64,000 nucleotides of DNA from assembly GCF_050947875.1 (NCBI RefSeq), contig NW_027460291.1, forward strand, positions 27,738,662 through 27,802,661, read 5' to 3'. A model generated the notes under the pieces. That model saw nothing but the letters and a program-made list of their open reading frames with translations, made no database searches and was not told where the DNA came from. Source of the stretch: Dermacentor variabilis (Eukaryota; Arthropoda; Arachnida; Ixodida; Ixodidae). The position numbers and the translations under genes were made by a program. Numbering within the stretch: position 1 is the stretch's first letter; each line of letters starts with the position of its first letter. Below, one piece after another: positions 1-10,624 of the stretch.

Positions 1-129
1 GTAATCCACAGCGAAAGCGGCATGTCAGTAAGAAAGCTATCTCGATTCCTTGTAGCCAAGTGTCTGAAAGAAAAAATTAAACTTTTGCGAAAAACACAAA
101 AACATTCTAAAAGGTTTCACTGTTGTATG

Positions 130-910
130 GCGCGACCGTACTCAGGCGAACCGGCTTTCGGGTGGTGTAGCCATTGTTCTGCAGGGTGGTATTGCATCAA
201 GAGAAGTTCCCATTAACAGTCATATAGAGGGCGTTGCTGTCACCGTTTTAGCTCACAAAACCATCCCCATTTGTTCAGTATACATCCCACCGCAATCCCA
301 TTTTACTGTAAGAGATCTAGAGTTAGTTTTAAGCCAGCTACCTGAACCTTTATAGCGGGTGATTTTAGCGCACATAACACGTTATGGAGCCATAAAACAA
401 CTGACACCAGGGGTCAAACACTTGAATATTTTATCCGAAAAAACGACATATGCCTTTTAAACACTAGTGTGGCAACTTACTACTCCCCAAGCACAGAAGC
501 TATGAGTGGCCTAGATCTGGCACTGTGCTCTCCATCTCTCTTCGGCGATTTTCAATGGAGTGTTATTGACAACCCCTATGGTAGTGACCGTATGCCTGGT
601 ATCATTAAAAGAGCATCTCCTTTTCCTACCATCCCATTAAGACCTCCCCGTTGGAAACTCCATCTAGCAGGCTGGCCTCTCTGCTGAAAAAGCCACTATG
701 GATAACGTATCAGATGAGTTAACCATAAACGAAATGAATGATAAGGTTACCGACTGCATACTTGCTGCAGCAGAACAGACAATCCGACAATCATCTGGCT
801 TCCCAAGAAAAAACCCTGAAACCCTGGTTGATGGAGGAATGTACACAAACGAAAAAACTACAAAACAAAGCATGGGGCATCATTCGGCGATAACCTACAC
901 AACATAATCT
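130..910 (+). pseudogene. LINE A endonuclease domain remnant
   Basis: Joining frames gives an apurinic-type endonuclease. A 'GGVAIVLQGG' stretch is followed by a hydrophobic strand reaching 'SVYIPP' (about 285), a 'DFSAHNTLWSHK' motif (about 362) that matches the catalytic GDFNAHN block, and then 'STEAMSGLDLAL' near 495-530. The stop inside 'LPEPL*' near 353 and several frame changes show it is dead. In an active LINE this domain nicks target DNA to prime reverse transcription. The stretch 910-1317, between endonuclease and RT, is badly decayed. Confidence 0.65.
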
Positions 911-1316
911 ACTCTCTTTCAAAAAAGCAAAAGCGAAAGCCAGGTACACACGCAGACAAGCCGAAAGACAGTCCTGTGAAAATTATGTCTCGTCAATAAA
1001 TAGCTCGATAGCATCCAAATGGATGTGGGATCAGCTTCTTAAGTTTAGAGGCGACTACGTCCCTTACACGATTCCCATACTCTCACCGCCAGGTACGCAA
1101 ACGAATTTAAAAGAATGAGCAGACATATGAGGGAAACATTGGCATGATATATCAAGCTCAGAAAACTCTTCTGCTACATTTCTAAAGCATAAGCAATCAG
1201 CAGAAAAACTAAAGCTTCCGACCACAGGAAGTTAAGAGAGACCGTATAATGTCGCTTTAACACTTCCAGAAATGAATTGAATACTCACCTCTGGCAAAAA
1301 AACAGCAGCCGGTCCG

Positions 1317-2531
1317 GACAGGGTACATTACGCAATGCTAGCTCACCTGTCCCCTAAAGCAGTTGAGACCTTGCTTCATTTGTTCAACATACTCTTGGAA
1401 ATGGGAAAAATGCCCAAAGAGTGGAAGAACACCATCATAATTCCTTTCTTGAAAGCTGGAAAACCTCCCAAAACAGCAACCAGCTACAGAACTGTAGGAC
1501 TCACAAGTTGTCTTGCAAAGTCCTATGAAGCCATCATAAACATGATTGACATACGTCCTTGAAACCGAGAACCTGCTAGATAACCATCAGTGTCGGTACA
1601 AGAAAGTTGCTCCACAACGGATCACCTAGTTCGGTTAGAACACGAGATACGTGCGGCCTTTGTACTCAAGCAATATTGTCTCACTTTTTTCTTGGATCTA
1701 GAAAAGGAGTACGACACAACACAGAGGCTTGGTAAGAGACTTAGCGAATTTAGAGATCCATGGTAGAATGCGTAAATGTCTAGCCGATTTCATGTCCGAC
1801 CAAACATTCCAAGTGCGTTTAGGAACAGTGCTGTCAAGTGTATTAGTTCAGGAAAATGGTGTACCACAAGGAAGCGTATTAAACACAACATTGTTTGTGG
1901 TGAAAATGAACTCGGTCAATAAGGTAATTCCATTCTCTGTAATGCATTCATTACATGTGGATGATCTACAAACCGCGTGTCGTGCATGGAACTTGGCAAC
2001 CTCATAACGGCAAATTCAAATTATGTTAAAGAAACTCACGCAGTGGGCATCTGAAAATTGTTTTCGCTTCTCAACTAAAAAAACCACTAGTGTTGTCTTT
2101 TCACAAAAAGCAGGCCTACAACCAGATCCCATCCTTAAGCTACACGAAGCCACACTACCGGTAAAACAGGAACACAAGTTTCTGAGTGTTCTATTTGATA
2201 AAAAGTTGAACTTTGGGGCACACATAAATAGCCTTAAACTTAAATCGAACAATGCACTTAACATCCTCAAAGTCCTGTCATGGAATCGCTGGGGCTATGA
2301 CCGTAAATGCCTGCTACGCATCTACCGCACGCTGGTGCATAGCATATTAGACTACGGTAGCATCATATATGGTTCAGCCAGACAATATAACGTCCGACGA
2401 CTTGATCCAGTTCATAACCTAGGATTACGACTGGCATGCGCTGCTCACAGACCATCACTTGTCCACAGCTTACACGCTGAATGTAGTGAGCCTCCTTTAC
2501 AGCACCGCAGAGCGCTACTTGTCTTAGTAGC
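1317..2531 (+). pseudogene. LINE A reverse transcriptase remnant
   Basis: Recognisable RT blocks appear in order. 'GPDRVHYAML' and 'MPKEWKNTIIIPFLKAGKPP' lie at 1317-1470, followed by 'SYRTVGLTSCLAKSYE'. A 'FLDLEKEYDTT' block near 1690 matches motif A. 'NGVPQGSVLNTTLF' (about 1857) is motif B, and 'HSLHVDDLQTAC' (about 1945) is the catalytic motif C with HVDD in place of YVDD. The thumb and connection region continues to 'LEAL-RRALLVL' near 2525. Several stops separate the blocks. It would have copied the element's RNA at the target site. Confidence 0.7.
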
Positions 2532-2534
2532 GCC

Positions 2535-2965
2535 GACATTTTGTGTAGGCATTGAAATCAAACCGCGAGGGAAATTGTGTAAGCACACTGGATTGAAAAA
2601 CAAAAAAATGCATCAGCCATCCTTCTGTTTCATTGTTGGATAAAGAAAATTCACTTCTATCATCACATCTTTAACGCATTTTATCGTACGTGGTTGTTTC
2701 ATGCACCTTGCTGTTTTTATGTTGACCGGGTGGCTTTGATCCACGTCTTTTTATCAAGTATTATATGTACTATAGACGTGCTCTCTTGACTTGACAGCGC
2801 AGATCTGTGTGTGTTATATGCGCTATAGGCGTGCTTTGTTGACGAGATCGCGCAGATCTGTGGGCATTTAAGCAGGTGGTTCTTCAAAAATAATACCAGT
2901 TGTTAGAAAGCGCTCGTCCTTGTGTTTCTTCTATTCTTTGTCCCTGTTTGTTTACGCACAAAAAA
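2535..2965 (+). mobile_element. Probable Penelope-type terminal fragment inside LINE A
   Basis: LINE A protein similarity stops near 2530 and resumes near 2966 ('TFSYILKIQSS'). The intervening DNA has no LINE coding content. It ends in T-rich sequence around 'GCGCTCGTCCTTGTG' and 'TTTGTCCCTGTTTG'. That resembles the 3' tail of PLE1 at about 7310-7360 ('TTGTCCTTGTC', 'CGCGCTATAAGCC'). I read it as a truncated Penelope pLTR inserted into the LINE. No target duplication was identified, so the boundaries are approximate. Confidence 0.4.
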
Positions 2966-3998
2966 GTTTTAAGATAACATTTTCCTACATACTCAAAATC
3001 CAGAGCTCACCACAACACACATGCTGCAACATCGTCACACAGTGCAACTTACGATTACATCTTACAAACAAACCAAACATGATTAGGGCCCTTATCCTGC
3101 GGTACGAGGAATATTGTCAGGATTATCACATCCTTCAAGAAGTCCTCCAGCTTGCCAGAAAGCCAGAACTTTTTACCCTTTTGGTGTGATTTCACACAGT
3201 TATGTGACCGGGCACTTACAAATTTAAAGAAAAGAGACACACCACATGAACACATTATACAAAAATTCCGTGCTCTTTTTGACAAGTGTAACAATGAAAT
3301 CAAATTTTATACTGATGGCTCTAAAAGGAAAAAAAACACGCGGATGTGGGGGCTATAACAGAAAATTGGGGAACAAGTATTTGACTAACACAGCATGCCT
3401 CTGTCTACACAGCCGAAGTATACGCAATATGGACGGTAGTTCAGAAGATCATAGCTTACAAACTTGCAAACACTGTCAGATACACAGATTCATTAAGCGT
3501 ACTCAAGGCTCTACAGATGAAATCCCAATATGAACCCCTGCTAGTGGATATTTCAAACCCATTATCGTCATACAAATACGGCAGATCAATTAGGTTTTGC
3601 TGGGTACTAAGCCATGTTGGGATACTGGTTAACGAAGCAGCGGATAGATGCGCATCAATGGCCCAGGGTACAAAAACATTAAAAATACACCACTTACATG
3701 TAACGACGGTGTCAATGCGATTCGGAAGGCCTTGACGTCAAAATGGCAGCACGATCGGGACCATTGTTTAAGCAACAAGCTACATCTTATTAAACCTGTA
3801 ATTGGCGAGTGAAAAACATGGAGCCACCAGAAATGGTTCTACGAGGTGATCTCGTGTCGACTTCGAATTGGATACACAGATCTGACGCACAATTTCCTCC
3901 TCCGAAAAGAAAACCCACCAACTTGCGAAAAATGCCATGAACCTCTTACAGTCATGCACATCCTAATAACGTGTCCACACATCGACACACAGTGACGG
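2966..3998 (+). pseudogene. LINE A RNase H and C-terminal Cys/His domain remnant
   Basis: The frame at 3152-3358 ends in 'NEIKFYTDGSKRK', the first catalytic block of a type I RNase H (Asp in YTDGS). Later blocks are 'VYAEVYAIW' (about 3410, with the catalytic Glu), 'YTDSLSVLKAL' (about 3482, second Asp) and 'CWVLSHVGILVNEAAD' (about 3600, with the catalytic His region). Frame changes occur near 3360 and 3730. At about 3905-3975 'PPTCEKCHEPLTVMHILITCP' has the Cys/His spacing seen again in LINE B ('PPTCSKC...HVLIQCP'). RNase H would remove template RNA during reverse transcription. Confidence 0.7.
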
Positions 3999-4254
3999 AG
4001 GTTTTTACACAGCCTGTACAATTTACACACTCCATTACACCCTGCCCTATTACCAGCAGATGACCGCTAGTGCCACTTATTAACCTGTTTGACGTTTTAG
4101 AGAAAACTGGGTATTTAAGCCAACTATAATGTAATGCAGGTTTACCTGCTCTAACGTTGCGTTTCATTTTGTCTTGTGACTGGCGCAGCATGGCCTTAGT
4201 TGCCTTTCTGCCATTACACCCAAACTAACCAACCTTGCCATCATTCTGCTTCCG

Positions 4255-5396
4255 TAACGATGTTCTCTACAAGAAGAACTTCTCTGCAAGCGGAAGCCAG
4301 CCGCCTACTTGTCCCAACGTCTTTCTGTCATGAGGTCTTGCAAGCCTGCTACGAAGAACCGACATCTGGCCACCTCGGCTACCCGCGAACACTGGCGCGA
4401 GACAAAGCGAAATGTTGCGAAACGTTACTGGCCAGGGACTGCCACTTTTGTGAAACATTACGTGCGCACGTTCCTCGATTGGCAGCGACGCAAAACCACC
4501 ACACATGAAACCCGCTGAGCTACTTTAACCAGTTCAAATGCCTTCAATCCCATTTGCCCAAATCGGGATGGACCTTCTCAGACCTTTCCCGACTTCCAGT
4601 ACTGGCAGTAAGTGGGTAACAGTTGCCACCGATTACCTGACACGCTATCCAGAAACCAAGGGCCTTCCAAGCGGCACCGCATTCGAAGCAGCGCGATTCT
4701 TTATTGAAAACGTGGTATTGAGGCACGGTGCGCCAACGGTGATAATACCGGACAGAGGGAGACTGCCTTTAAGGCTACACTCCTCAAGACAGTGCTAACC
4801 CTCAGCGGTACAGCTCACCGAAAGACCACAGCCTATCACCCGCAAACGAATGGCCTAACACAACGCTTTAACAAGACTATCGCCGGGATGGAGTATGTAC
4901 GTAGACGTCAAACACTAAAATTAGGAGTGACATTCTACCATGCATCACATTCGCTTACAACACTGCTCAACAGGAAACAACGCGAAAGACCCCATTTAGC
5001 CTCCTTCATGGCTGTGAAGTGACGGCGATGCTCGATGCGATGTTGCCATATGAGTGGGGTCATACAGGCACGGACGCTGAAACTTTCGCTCAACGGGCTG
5101 AAGAAGCGAGACAACTCGCCCACGTCAGAATCACCCGACAACAGGACTACGACGCTCGACGCTACAATCTACGGCACCGATACATCACATATCAGCCAGG
5201 CGACAATGTCTGGGTTTGGAGTCCCATCCGTCGGCGAGGGCTCCTCGGGTGGTACTTTGGTACGTACAAGGTTGTAAGGCGCCTCACCTACCTCAACTAT
5301 GAGGTTATCTCTGATAGTCCTGCTTCCTCCTGGGTGAGGCAGCGTCCACCAGAAGTTGCGCACGTTGTGTGCATGAAGCCCTATTGTTCGGAATGA
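4255..5396 (+). pseudogene. Gypsy A integrase, frameshifted
   Basis: The fragments read 'LYKKNFSASG' (about 4270), 'VLQACYEEPTSGHLGYPRTLAR' (the zinc-binding HHCC region, 4340-4400), 'VPSIPFAQIGMDLLRPFPTS' (first catalytic Asp, about 4570), 'ATDYLTRYPETK', 'IIPDRG' (second Asp), 'HPQTNGLTQRFNKT' (about 4838) and the C-terminal chromatin or DNA-binding region ending '...CMKPYCSE' at 5396. The third catalytic residue, normally Glu in NGLTERLN, is Gln here. At least four frameshifts occur. The protein would have inserted the cDNA but cannot be made from this copy. Confidence 0.8.
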
Positions 5397-5474
5397 AGTG
5401 CCCACACCTCGGCTGACACATCTTCTTGCCGTCAGGTGAGCATCAGGACGATGCTGTCTCTGGAGGGAGGCAAA

Positions 5475-5619
5475 TGCCACGTTCAATATGCGGCACGTAG
5501 AGAAAGATGGTCTCGCGCATTGCAGAAGAAGAGGTCCCGGCGCGATCGTTTTTCAGTTTGCTTATAATTAAAGTGTCCTGCCCTTTTGTATCAGTTCCTG
5601 CTGTGTGTGAATCGTGATA
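5475..5619 (+). repeat. Gypsy A 3' LTR (degenerate)
   Basis: It starts with TGCCACG directly after a purine-rich tract ending GGCAAA, as in gypsy C (GGCAAA then TGCCGCG). Its middle aligns with the gypsy B LTR: GAAGAAGA, then ATAATTAAA, then a C/T-rich stretch. It ends GTGATA where a functional copy would end in CA. The next bases are ATATTTT. Confidence 0.65.
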
Positions 5620-5880
5620 ATATTTTCGAAGATATTTGCATAAGCGGCCTGTACTCAATTACGTAACGCCTCAAGACTGCTTGTATCCCTACCAAATCAA
5701 ATGCCTTTTCGTAATCTATGAAAGCCATATAGAGAGGCTTATTTCACTCTGCGGATTTCTCGATTACCTGATTAATGACATGGATGTGATGCATTGTAGA
5801 GTATCCCTTCCTGAAGCCAGCCTGTTCCCCTGGTTGAGTAAAGTCAAGCATTGCCATTATTCTACTGGAACAGGTCGTTA
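5620..5880 (-). pseudogene. RTE-type LINE fragment, RT middle part
   Basis: On the minus strand this reads 'QPGEQAGFRKGYSTMHHI' followed by 'KPLYMAFIDYEKAFD' (RT motif A) and then degrades toward gypsy A. The same block occurs in the RTE at 20530-21765 ('DQAGFRKGYSTIDHI', 'YIAFIDYEKALD'). It is one half of an RTE copy whose other half is at 7441-7625. PLE1 lies between them. Confidence 0.65.
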
Positions 5881-6362
5881 GCACATAAGAATATTAAGGC
5901 CTTCTCTGTAGACATAACAGACCTGTTTTATTCCTTACCACATTCACGTCTGCTCTCCAGTGTTCAGCGTTCTATTGATGCCTTTGGAAACTTGCCTTCG
6001 CGAACGTCACCGGGATGTCGAATGACGGTTGCTCTGGACTTCTTAGTTTTCATCTCCGGTCTACTTTTATTCCGGGGGAAGGGCAGCCTTGTACACAGAA
6101 GGAGGGAATTCGCATCGGATCATGTATAGCTCCCATTCATAGCGATACATTGTTAGCAGAACTAGGCAAGAACATGAGCGGTCGGCTACCAGATTTTAAG
6201 ATTCTCAAAATTTTTATATACGTCGATGAATTCTTAGTTCTACTTCACTGCAGCTCCAGCTATTTTAGATTTTTTTTAACCACTAATGCACTTTCTTTTA
6301 TACGCGAGAGTTTATCTCCTCTAAAAGTAACGCATGAACTGCCGATTGACGGAAGTATCTGA
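5881..6362 (+). pseudogene. PLE1 reverse transcriptase remnant
   Basis: Two overlapping frames give 'HKNIKAFSVDITDLFYSLPH' (motif A, Asp in VDITDLFY) and, after a frameshift near 6010, 'GIRIGSCIAPIHSDTLLAEL' (motif B-like, about 6107) and 'IFIYVDEFLVLLH' (motif C, about 6212). Motif C is normally YVDDFLV, so one catalytic Asp has become Glu. The frame stops at 6362. The N-terminal part of the RT is absent. Confidence 0.65.
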
Positions 6363-6464
6363 TTTTTTGACATTAAGTTTTTATTTTGAAACGGCCACGT
6401 ACACTGGAAGTACGAGCCTCGCGCGAACAAGCCACTGCTCCCATATCAGTCGGCGCACTCTAAG

Positions 6465-7217
6465 TTGGCCAAGAGGGGAAGTGCCAAGACATGCTTGACA
6501 AATGCATTATGTAAGTCACGCCCGGAGCTGATGACCGAAAGCTTGAACGATGAGATCCTCCGTCTTCGATGGGCAGGTTACCCTACACATGTACTTAATA
6601 GCATTGCTGAGGGTCTGCTCAAGTCAAAGTTATCAAAGAATTCCGCCAGCCTGCCTTGCGTAGATAAGAGGAGCGTTGCTTTCATCCCGCATATCGACGG
6701 CCTATCCCACCGTTTAAAGAAATTAGGTCAACGTGCGAACGTTAGGGTTGTGTTTTCAGCCTCTACGAAATTGAAATGTATGTGCAAACTAAAGAGACCA
6801 GGCCTGTCTGACAAGCGCATGTGCAAAAAGAAACACCAGGAACCGTTTGTTGGATGTGCGGTAGCAGTTATTTACACCCTTCGTTTAAAGTATGGAAATA
6901 ATTACATGGGGAAAACCGGAAGGTGCCTCGACGAGCGTTTCAGGGCATACCGGTATTATGTAGCAGAAAAGTGGGGCGGGTTCCTTGACGCTCACAGCAG
7001 GCATTACATGTGCGCGGTTGCCGGGGTGGTTGATGGGGACCACTCGACGTATGCTCCAGCATACAGAGACTGCTCCATCGGGGGAAGAGCCCGAGGAAGA
7101 TTAACTCGCGAAATTATCGAAGTAGAAATGATTGATAGGCTTGCGGATAACTGTGTTTCAAAACCATCAATTGCCCTTTCACGTAACGAGTTGCCTTATC
7201 AACGTAATGGTGTGTAA
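6465..7217 (+). CDS. PLE1 C-terminal region with GIY-YIG endonuclease
   Basis: This is a 250-codon open frame. Residues 1-120 are the linker and RT thumb region. At about residues 125-165 'AVIYTLRLKYGNNYMGKTGRCLDERFRAY' is a GIY-YIG nuclease: 'VIY' matches GIY, 'YMGKTGR' matches the YIG strand, and the catalytic Arg follows in 'DERFRAY'. A His/Cys-containing segment comes after, then a C-terminus ending 'LPYQRNGV'. In Penelope elements this nuclease cuts DNA at the target. The frame is open, but the upstream RT is frameshifted, so it is not expected to make a working protein. Confidence 0.65.
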   Translation: MAKRGSAKTCLTNALCKSRPELMTESLNDEILRLRWAGYPTHVLNSIAEGLLKSKLSKNSASLPCVDKRSVAFIPHIDGLSHRLKKLGQRANVRVVFSASTKLKCMCKLKRPGLSDKRMCKKKHQEPFVGCAVAVIYTLRLKYGNNYMGKTGRCLDERFRAYRYYVAEKWGGFLDAHSRHYMCAVAGVVDGDHSTYAPAYRDCSIGGRARGRLTREIIEVEMIDRLADNCVSKPSIALSRNELPYQRNGV

Positions 7218-7440
7218 GGTATTTTTTTTGCAAACACCAAATGTATGATGATGTATGCGAAAACGTTGTATATATGCGTGGATCCTTGGCTCGAAATAAA
7301 GATTGTTGCAAGTTAGCGCCTGTGTGTGTCACGTCTTCCTTTTGTCCTTGTCTTTTCACGCGCTATAAGCCTCACGATGTCATACTAACAAGCCCAAATC
7401 ACTTTATTACTGGGAGTAAGCTAATGGACTTAAATTTTTC

Positions 7441-7625
7441 GATTCTTTAACGTCTCCCTTTTGTGAATTTAGTGTAATGTTTGTATTCATCCAGTTCTCT
7501 GGGACCCTTGAAGTCGATAGACAGTTCGTATAGAGCGCCGCCAGTTTTTCAAGCATTAGGTTTCCTCCATCTTTGATTAAATCGACAGTCATTCCATCTT
7601 CTCCTGCCGCTTTACCCCGGTTCAT
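7441..7625 (-). pseudogene. RTE-type LINE fragment, RT N-terminal part
   Basis: The minus-strand frame reads 'NRGKAAGEDGMTVDLIKDGG', then 'KLAALYTNCL', 'VPENWMN' and 'QKGDVKESKNLSPLAYS'. This matches the finger region of RTE-type RT (GKAPGEDGI, then KLA.LY...CL, then P..W, then KKGD...NYRPISLLS). It is upstream in coding order of the fragment at 5620-5880 and is separated from it by PLE1. Confidence 0.65.
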
Positions 7626-8706
7626 GAGATATCATTTATTTTAACCATCTGAAAATGATTGGGTGGACACAGCAATATTGAAATTATTACGTCATGGGCG
7701 CATCCACAAGCGGAACCACTGCAATTAGCAGGAACCATGCGTGTTCGCGGAGTCTTATTGCCTTTGTAGTTGAAAAAGTATAGATTGCATTGAAGTTGAG
7801 ACCGACCAGGGAAGGCAGATAAAGAGTGATAAGCGGTGCCACAAGAACATGTGAACCCACGAGCATGAATATCAGCCAAATCCATGTGCTAACAAGAATT
7901 CTCATGGTAGCCGAACGACGTCCGCGCTAGAACTCCCCGTCTAATCATCTTAAAAAAGCTGTGTGGGTAGCACTGCATGTTGCGTGGCTCTCAAATCAAA
8001 TAAATAATATTACAGCGTAACAAATAAGGAAATGTTTATTTCATGCAGCAAACCAATGACGAGGATAAAAAACGAGTAAAAGTTTACATCAGGCGCCCAC
8101 ATGAGAAAGCTAGATAAGTCTATTTAACTCTTGTAAGCTTCATGTGTTTGTGTCGCCTCCTTTGCAAAGCTCTGTCCTTATACAACCACTTCCCTAAAAA
8201 ATGAAGCCTACTGATCCCTCCGAGTGGAGCTTCCCTTGCACAAAAAACAGAGGAAAGCACGTGTCTGGCGTGGACGACTGTGCCCGTGAAACTTTATTAA
8301 CTTTGCAAGTATCATGTGTAAGATTGTGTCATCCCTTTCACAAACACCGACTGTACAAGCATCTGATTCTGCTGAGAAGCTAAGCTTGCTCCAGGATTCG
8401 CCACGCAAGTGAAGTTCTCCGCAAATATAGTCCTCCTCTCGTTGCAAATCGTCATCCCGTGCCGCTGACTCGGCCACGACAGAGTTATCAGTGTCGCACT
8501 GGTTTGGTACTTGCGGGTCAGCCACCAGGTGCACCTTCCTTTGGTTCAACGGGGGTGCTCTTATACTTCACACGGATTTCTTTCATTTTGTTTGGTCGGT
8601 GCTTTTTTTTGTGCAATAGTTGAGGGCATCAGGAATCGCAGTAGTAGCAGCGTCGTTCTTCAGGTTGGGCCGATCACAAGGAAGTTACACGATCGTTTAG
8701 CTGACG
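7626..8706. other. No recognisable gene
   Basis: About 1.1 kb of AT-rich to mixed DNA. Short frames on both strands (for example 8208-8549 minus) show no known domain or codon signature. I see no repeat, tRNA or splice-bounded exon I would defend. Confidence 0.5.
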
Positions 8707-8965
8707 CTCCGTGGTGGCGTAGTGTCCTTGGCGTAATGTCTCTGACATTGCGCTGCCAAGCCCGAGGGCGCGGGATTGAATCCCGGCCTCGGCGGTCGCA
8801 ATTCGATGTGGGAAAATCCCAGAGCCCTCATGTACATGCATTGGATGCGCGTCAAACTAACCCAGGGGGTAAAAATTAATCCCATTGCCCCACTACGGCG
8901 TACCTCGTAATCATGTGGTGGCTTTGGAACATAAAGCCGCAGTATCCATCTGTCTTTCCGCTGAT
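8707..8965 (+). repeat. tRNA-derived SINE (Ruka-like)
   Basis: It has a Pol III A-box-like sequence (GGTGGCGTAGTG, about 8712) and a B box (GGGATTGAATCCC, 8772-8784). The spacing is that of a tRNA-derived promoter. The body that follows, with 'CCAGGGGGTAAAAATTAATCC' split across 8850-8885 and 'CCCCACTACGGCG' (8889), is the conserved layout I recall for hard-tick SINEs of the Ruka type. The copy lacks a clear oligo-A tail. The family name is from memory and was not checked by search. Confidence 0.7.
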
Positions 8966-9199
8966 AAAATGCCGAGAAGTCGTCTTGATAAACTTCTCCT
9001 CGAAGTGTCACCTACATACTACGCAATTTGAACCGAGATTCTTCTCGACCCGTTTGATAGCTTAAGCCAACAGTTCTCGTCGCGATGCATCAATCGGTGC
9101 TGGAGAAAGCGAGGACTTGAGCCAGCACAGCCTGTACCCACTTTTTCACCTCGGTACAAAGTATACCGTGCTTTTCACGTCATGACAACTTCTTAGCAT

Positions 9200-9900
9200 A
9201 TATTACATCACACCACGATCCAACATAAAGTTCAAGCCGCACAGGAAGACGAAAACACTACGCACGGGGCAAAGCAACAACGCACTTGGTCCCGGAAGCA
9301 AGTGAATGCCGGCTGCGCGTCCTGGTATCCGGTATAACGCGCCGAGCGGCTCCGAGGTAATATCATCGCGTTTGGCGCTCTCTCGAACAAGGCGTGCATA
9401 ACCGCCACCATCACACTTCTCCCCACAGTCACCATGCCCGGGCCTTGGGCCGCGCGCCGAGGTTTTTGCGATGTCGAGAGCAAACCGTCCATCCTGCGAG
9501 GCAAATTCAAGTTCCCTTCCGCATATGGCCAAGCTTGGAACGAAGCGGCCTTTGGGATGCGACCAGAAGCTCTATACTCGACGCGCACGGCGGCTGCATG
9601 GCCGCTATTAGCCGCCATGTTGGTTCTCATTTGTTGTCGTGAGCTCACATGTTTTGAGATTTGTGCCGTGCTCATCAAGATGAAACGTGAAGTAGGGTTG
9701 CAAAGGCAATCGACTAAGAGTTTTTTCTTGTCCTCGGCAACCATATTGCGAGTTTAGCGCTGCAAAAAGAATGTGATCGGTAGTGTGCACAAGTCCGTAG
9801 AATGCGTCTGCAATTTTGAAAATATGTAGTCGTGGTGGTCCACAATAGCCGCCATGCTAGCTTATTGATTGGCTGAAGGGATATCCCGTGAGGAGTGTCG
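9200..9900. promoter_or_regulatory. CpG-rich, promoter-like segment
   Basis: This stretch is rich in CG dinucleotides compared with its surroundings. It contains ATGGCGGC-type elements in reverse orientation (AGCCGCCATG at 9610 and 9850) and a CCAAT-type site (ATTGATTGGCTG, about 9864). On the minus strand an ATG at 9618 sits in a good start context (ACCAACATGGCGG) and opens a 128-codon frame to 9232 with no recognised domain. It could be the first exon of a divergent gene. Position alone suggests a regulatory role, and this is a weak call. Confidence 0.3.
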
Positions 9901-10505
9901 CAGCGAGGGCGGTTTCGTAAAAGTAAATTAGAAGTTGCGTAACGTTGCTCTGTGTCATCATTGCAGATATTTTCCTTCATAATTTATAGTTAAACAAGCC
10001 GCGCGAATTATGCTAATGAACGGTCATATGAAATGGCATTCGAGAGGCATGCGTATCGCAGCATTTCCCTCGTCGTTTGAGGCCATGAAAATCTTTTGCT
10101 CATAACGCATGCTCATAATATTTGCACTGCTTTCGGGTGGTGTTGGCATTTGTGTCTTGGGCCATCATTTTTAAAAGAACGCGTTTATATGTAAAAATAT
10201 TTATTGAACATTACAAACCTTCTGCGACTTGTTGCACTTTTCACAGCTGTGTTTTTATTCTAATCAACACTAATGACATTTCAGATCACCAGAGGTTATG
10301 ACAACAGTGGCTTTTTAATTTTTTAACAAGAAATTTATGCAAGACGGCGCCTTGACATTTCCTCACATGGGGCGGGTAAGCAGCGAAGTGAGCAAGAGAT
10401 GGCAGTTCCGGCACTTGCGTAGCCCAAGCGGATATCTCTGGCGCTCGCAACGCTGGGTGTGTTCCAAAACTCGCCTCAGACCGCTAAATAGACAGCGAAC
10501 TAGAC

Positions 10506-10624
10506 GGCGGCCATCTTAAGCCTCTTTCCAATTCTAACGAAGCCGGCAAAGAAGACAGCTTCGCGAAGACTGCATTGAAGTAAAAAACGATGCAGGCTAC
10601 GTTGCTGTCCCAACAAGATGGCGG
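10506..10624. promoter_or_regulatory. Paired YY1/Pho-like motifs at the host gene start
   Basis: GCGGCCATCTT (10506-10516) and its reverse orientation AAGATGGCGGC (10615-10625) flank the presumed 5' UTR. The second overlaps the start codon. This is the consensus core of YY1/Pleiohomeotic sites, often found at TATA-less promoters near the transcription start. No TATA box is visible just upstream. Confidence 0.35.

Larger units (their letters stand above)
1..4235 (+). mobile_element. LINE A, decayed I-group non-LTR retrotransposon
   Basis: Translated pieces follow the order endonuclease (130-910), reverse transcriptase (1317-2531), RNase H (2960-3735) and a C-terminal Cys/His motif (3840-3995). 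This endonuclease-RT-RNase H order is typical of the I group of LINEs. The copy has many stops and frameshifts, and its 5' end lies outside the window. The 3' UTR appears to end near 4235, where gypsy A integrase sequence begins. A related copy, LINE B, lies at 29935-35330. The clade is inferred from domain order, not from a phylogeny. Confidence 0.75.
4250..5619 (+). mobile_element. Gypsy A: 5'-truncated Ty3/gypsy element (integrase plus 3' LTR)
   Basis: Only the integrase part of pol and the 3' LTR remain. The chain is integrase 4255-5396, a short linker, a purine tract (5461-5474) and the 3' LTR (5475-5619). It closely resembles gypsy C and gypsy E in this window. Its left end abuts the 3' UTR of LINE A. 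On its right the sequence starts with ATAT and continues directly into a minus-strand RTE fragment, so the element probably landed in that RTE. Confidence 0.75.
5881..7440 (+). mobile_element. PLE1: Penelope-like retroelement, decayed
   Basis: It contains a Penelope-type RT (5881-6362) followed by a GIY-YIG endonuclease (6465-7217), the diagnostic combination for Penelope-like elements. It lies between two halves of an RTE-type LINE fragment (7441-7625 and 5620-5880, both minus strand), so it is a later insertion. About 30 codons of the host LINE are missing at the junction, implying a deletion. The 3' tail contains AATAAAG (about 7295) and T/C-rich DNA up to about 7425. Its ends are not defined by a duplication. 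Confidence 0.7.

Noticed and set aside
9232..9744. 170-codon minus-strand frame as a definite gene
   Set aside because: It lies in CpG-rich DNA where long frames occur by chance. No domain or splice model supports it beyond a good start context at 9618.
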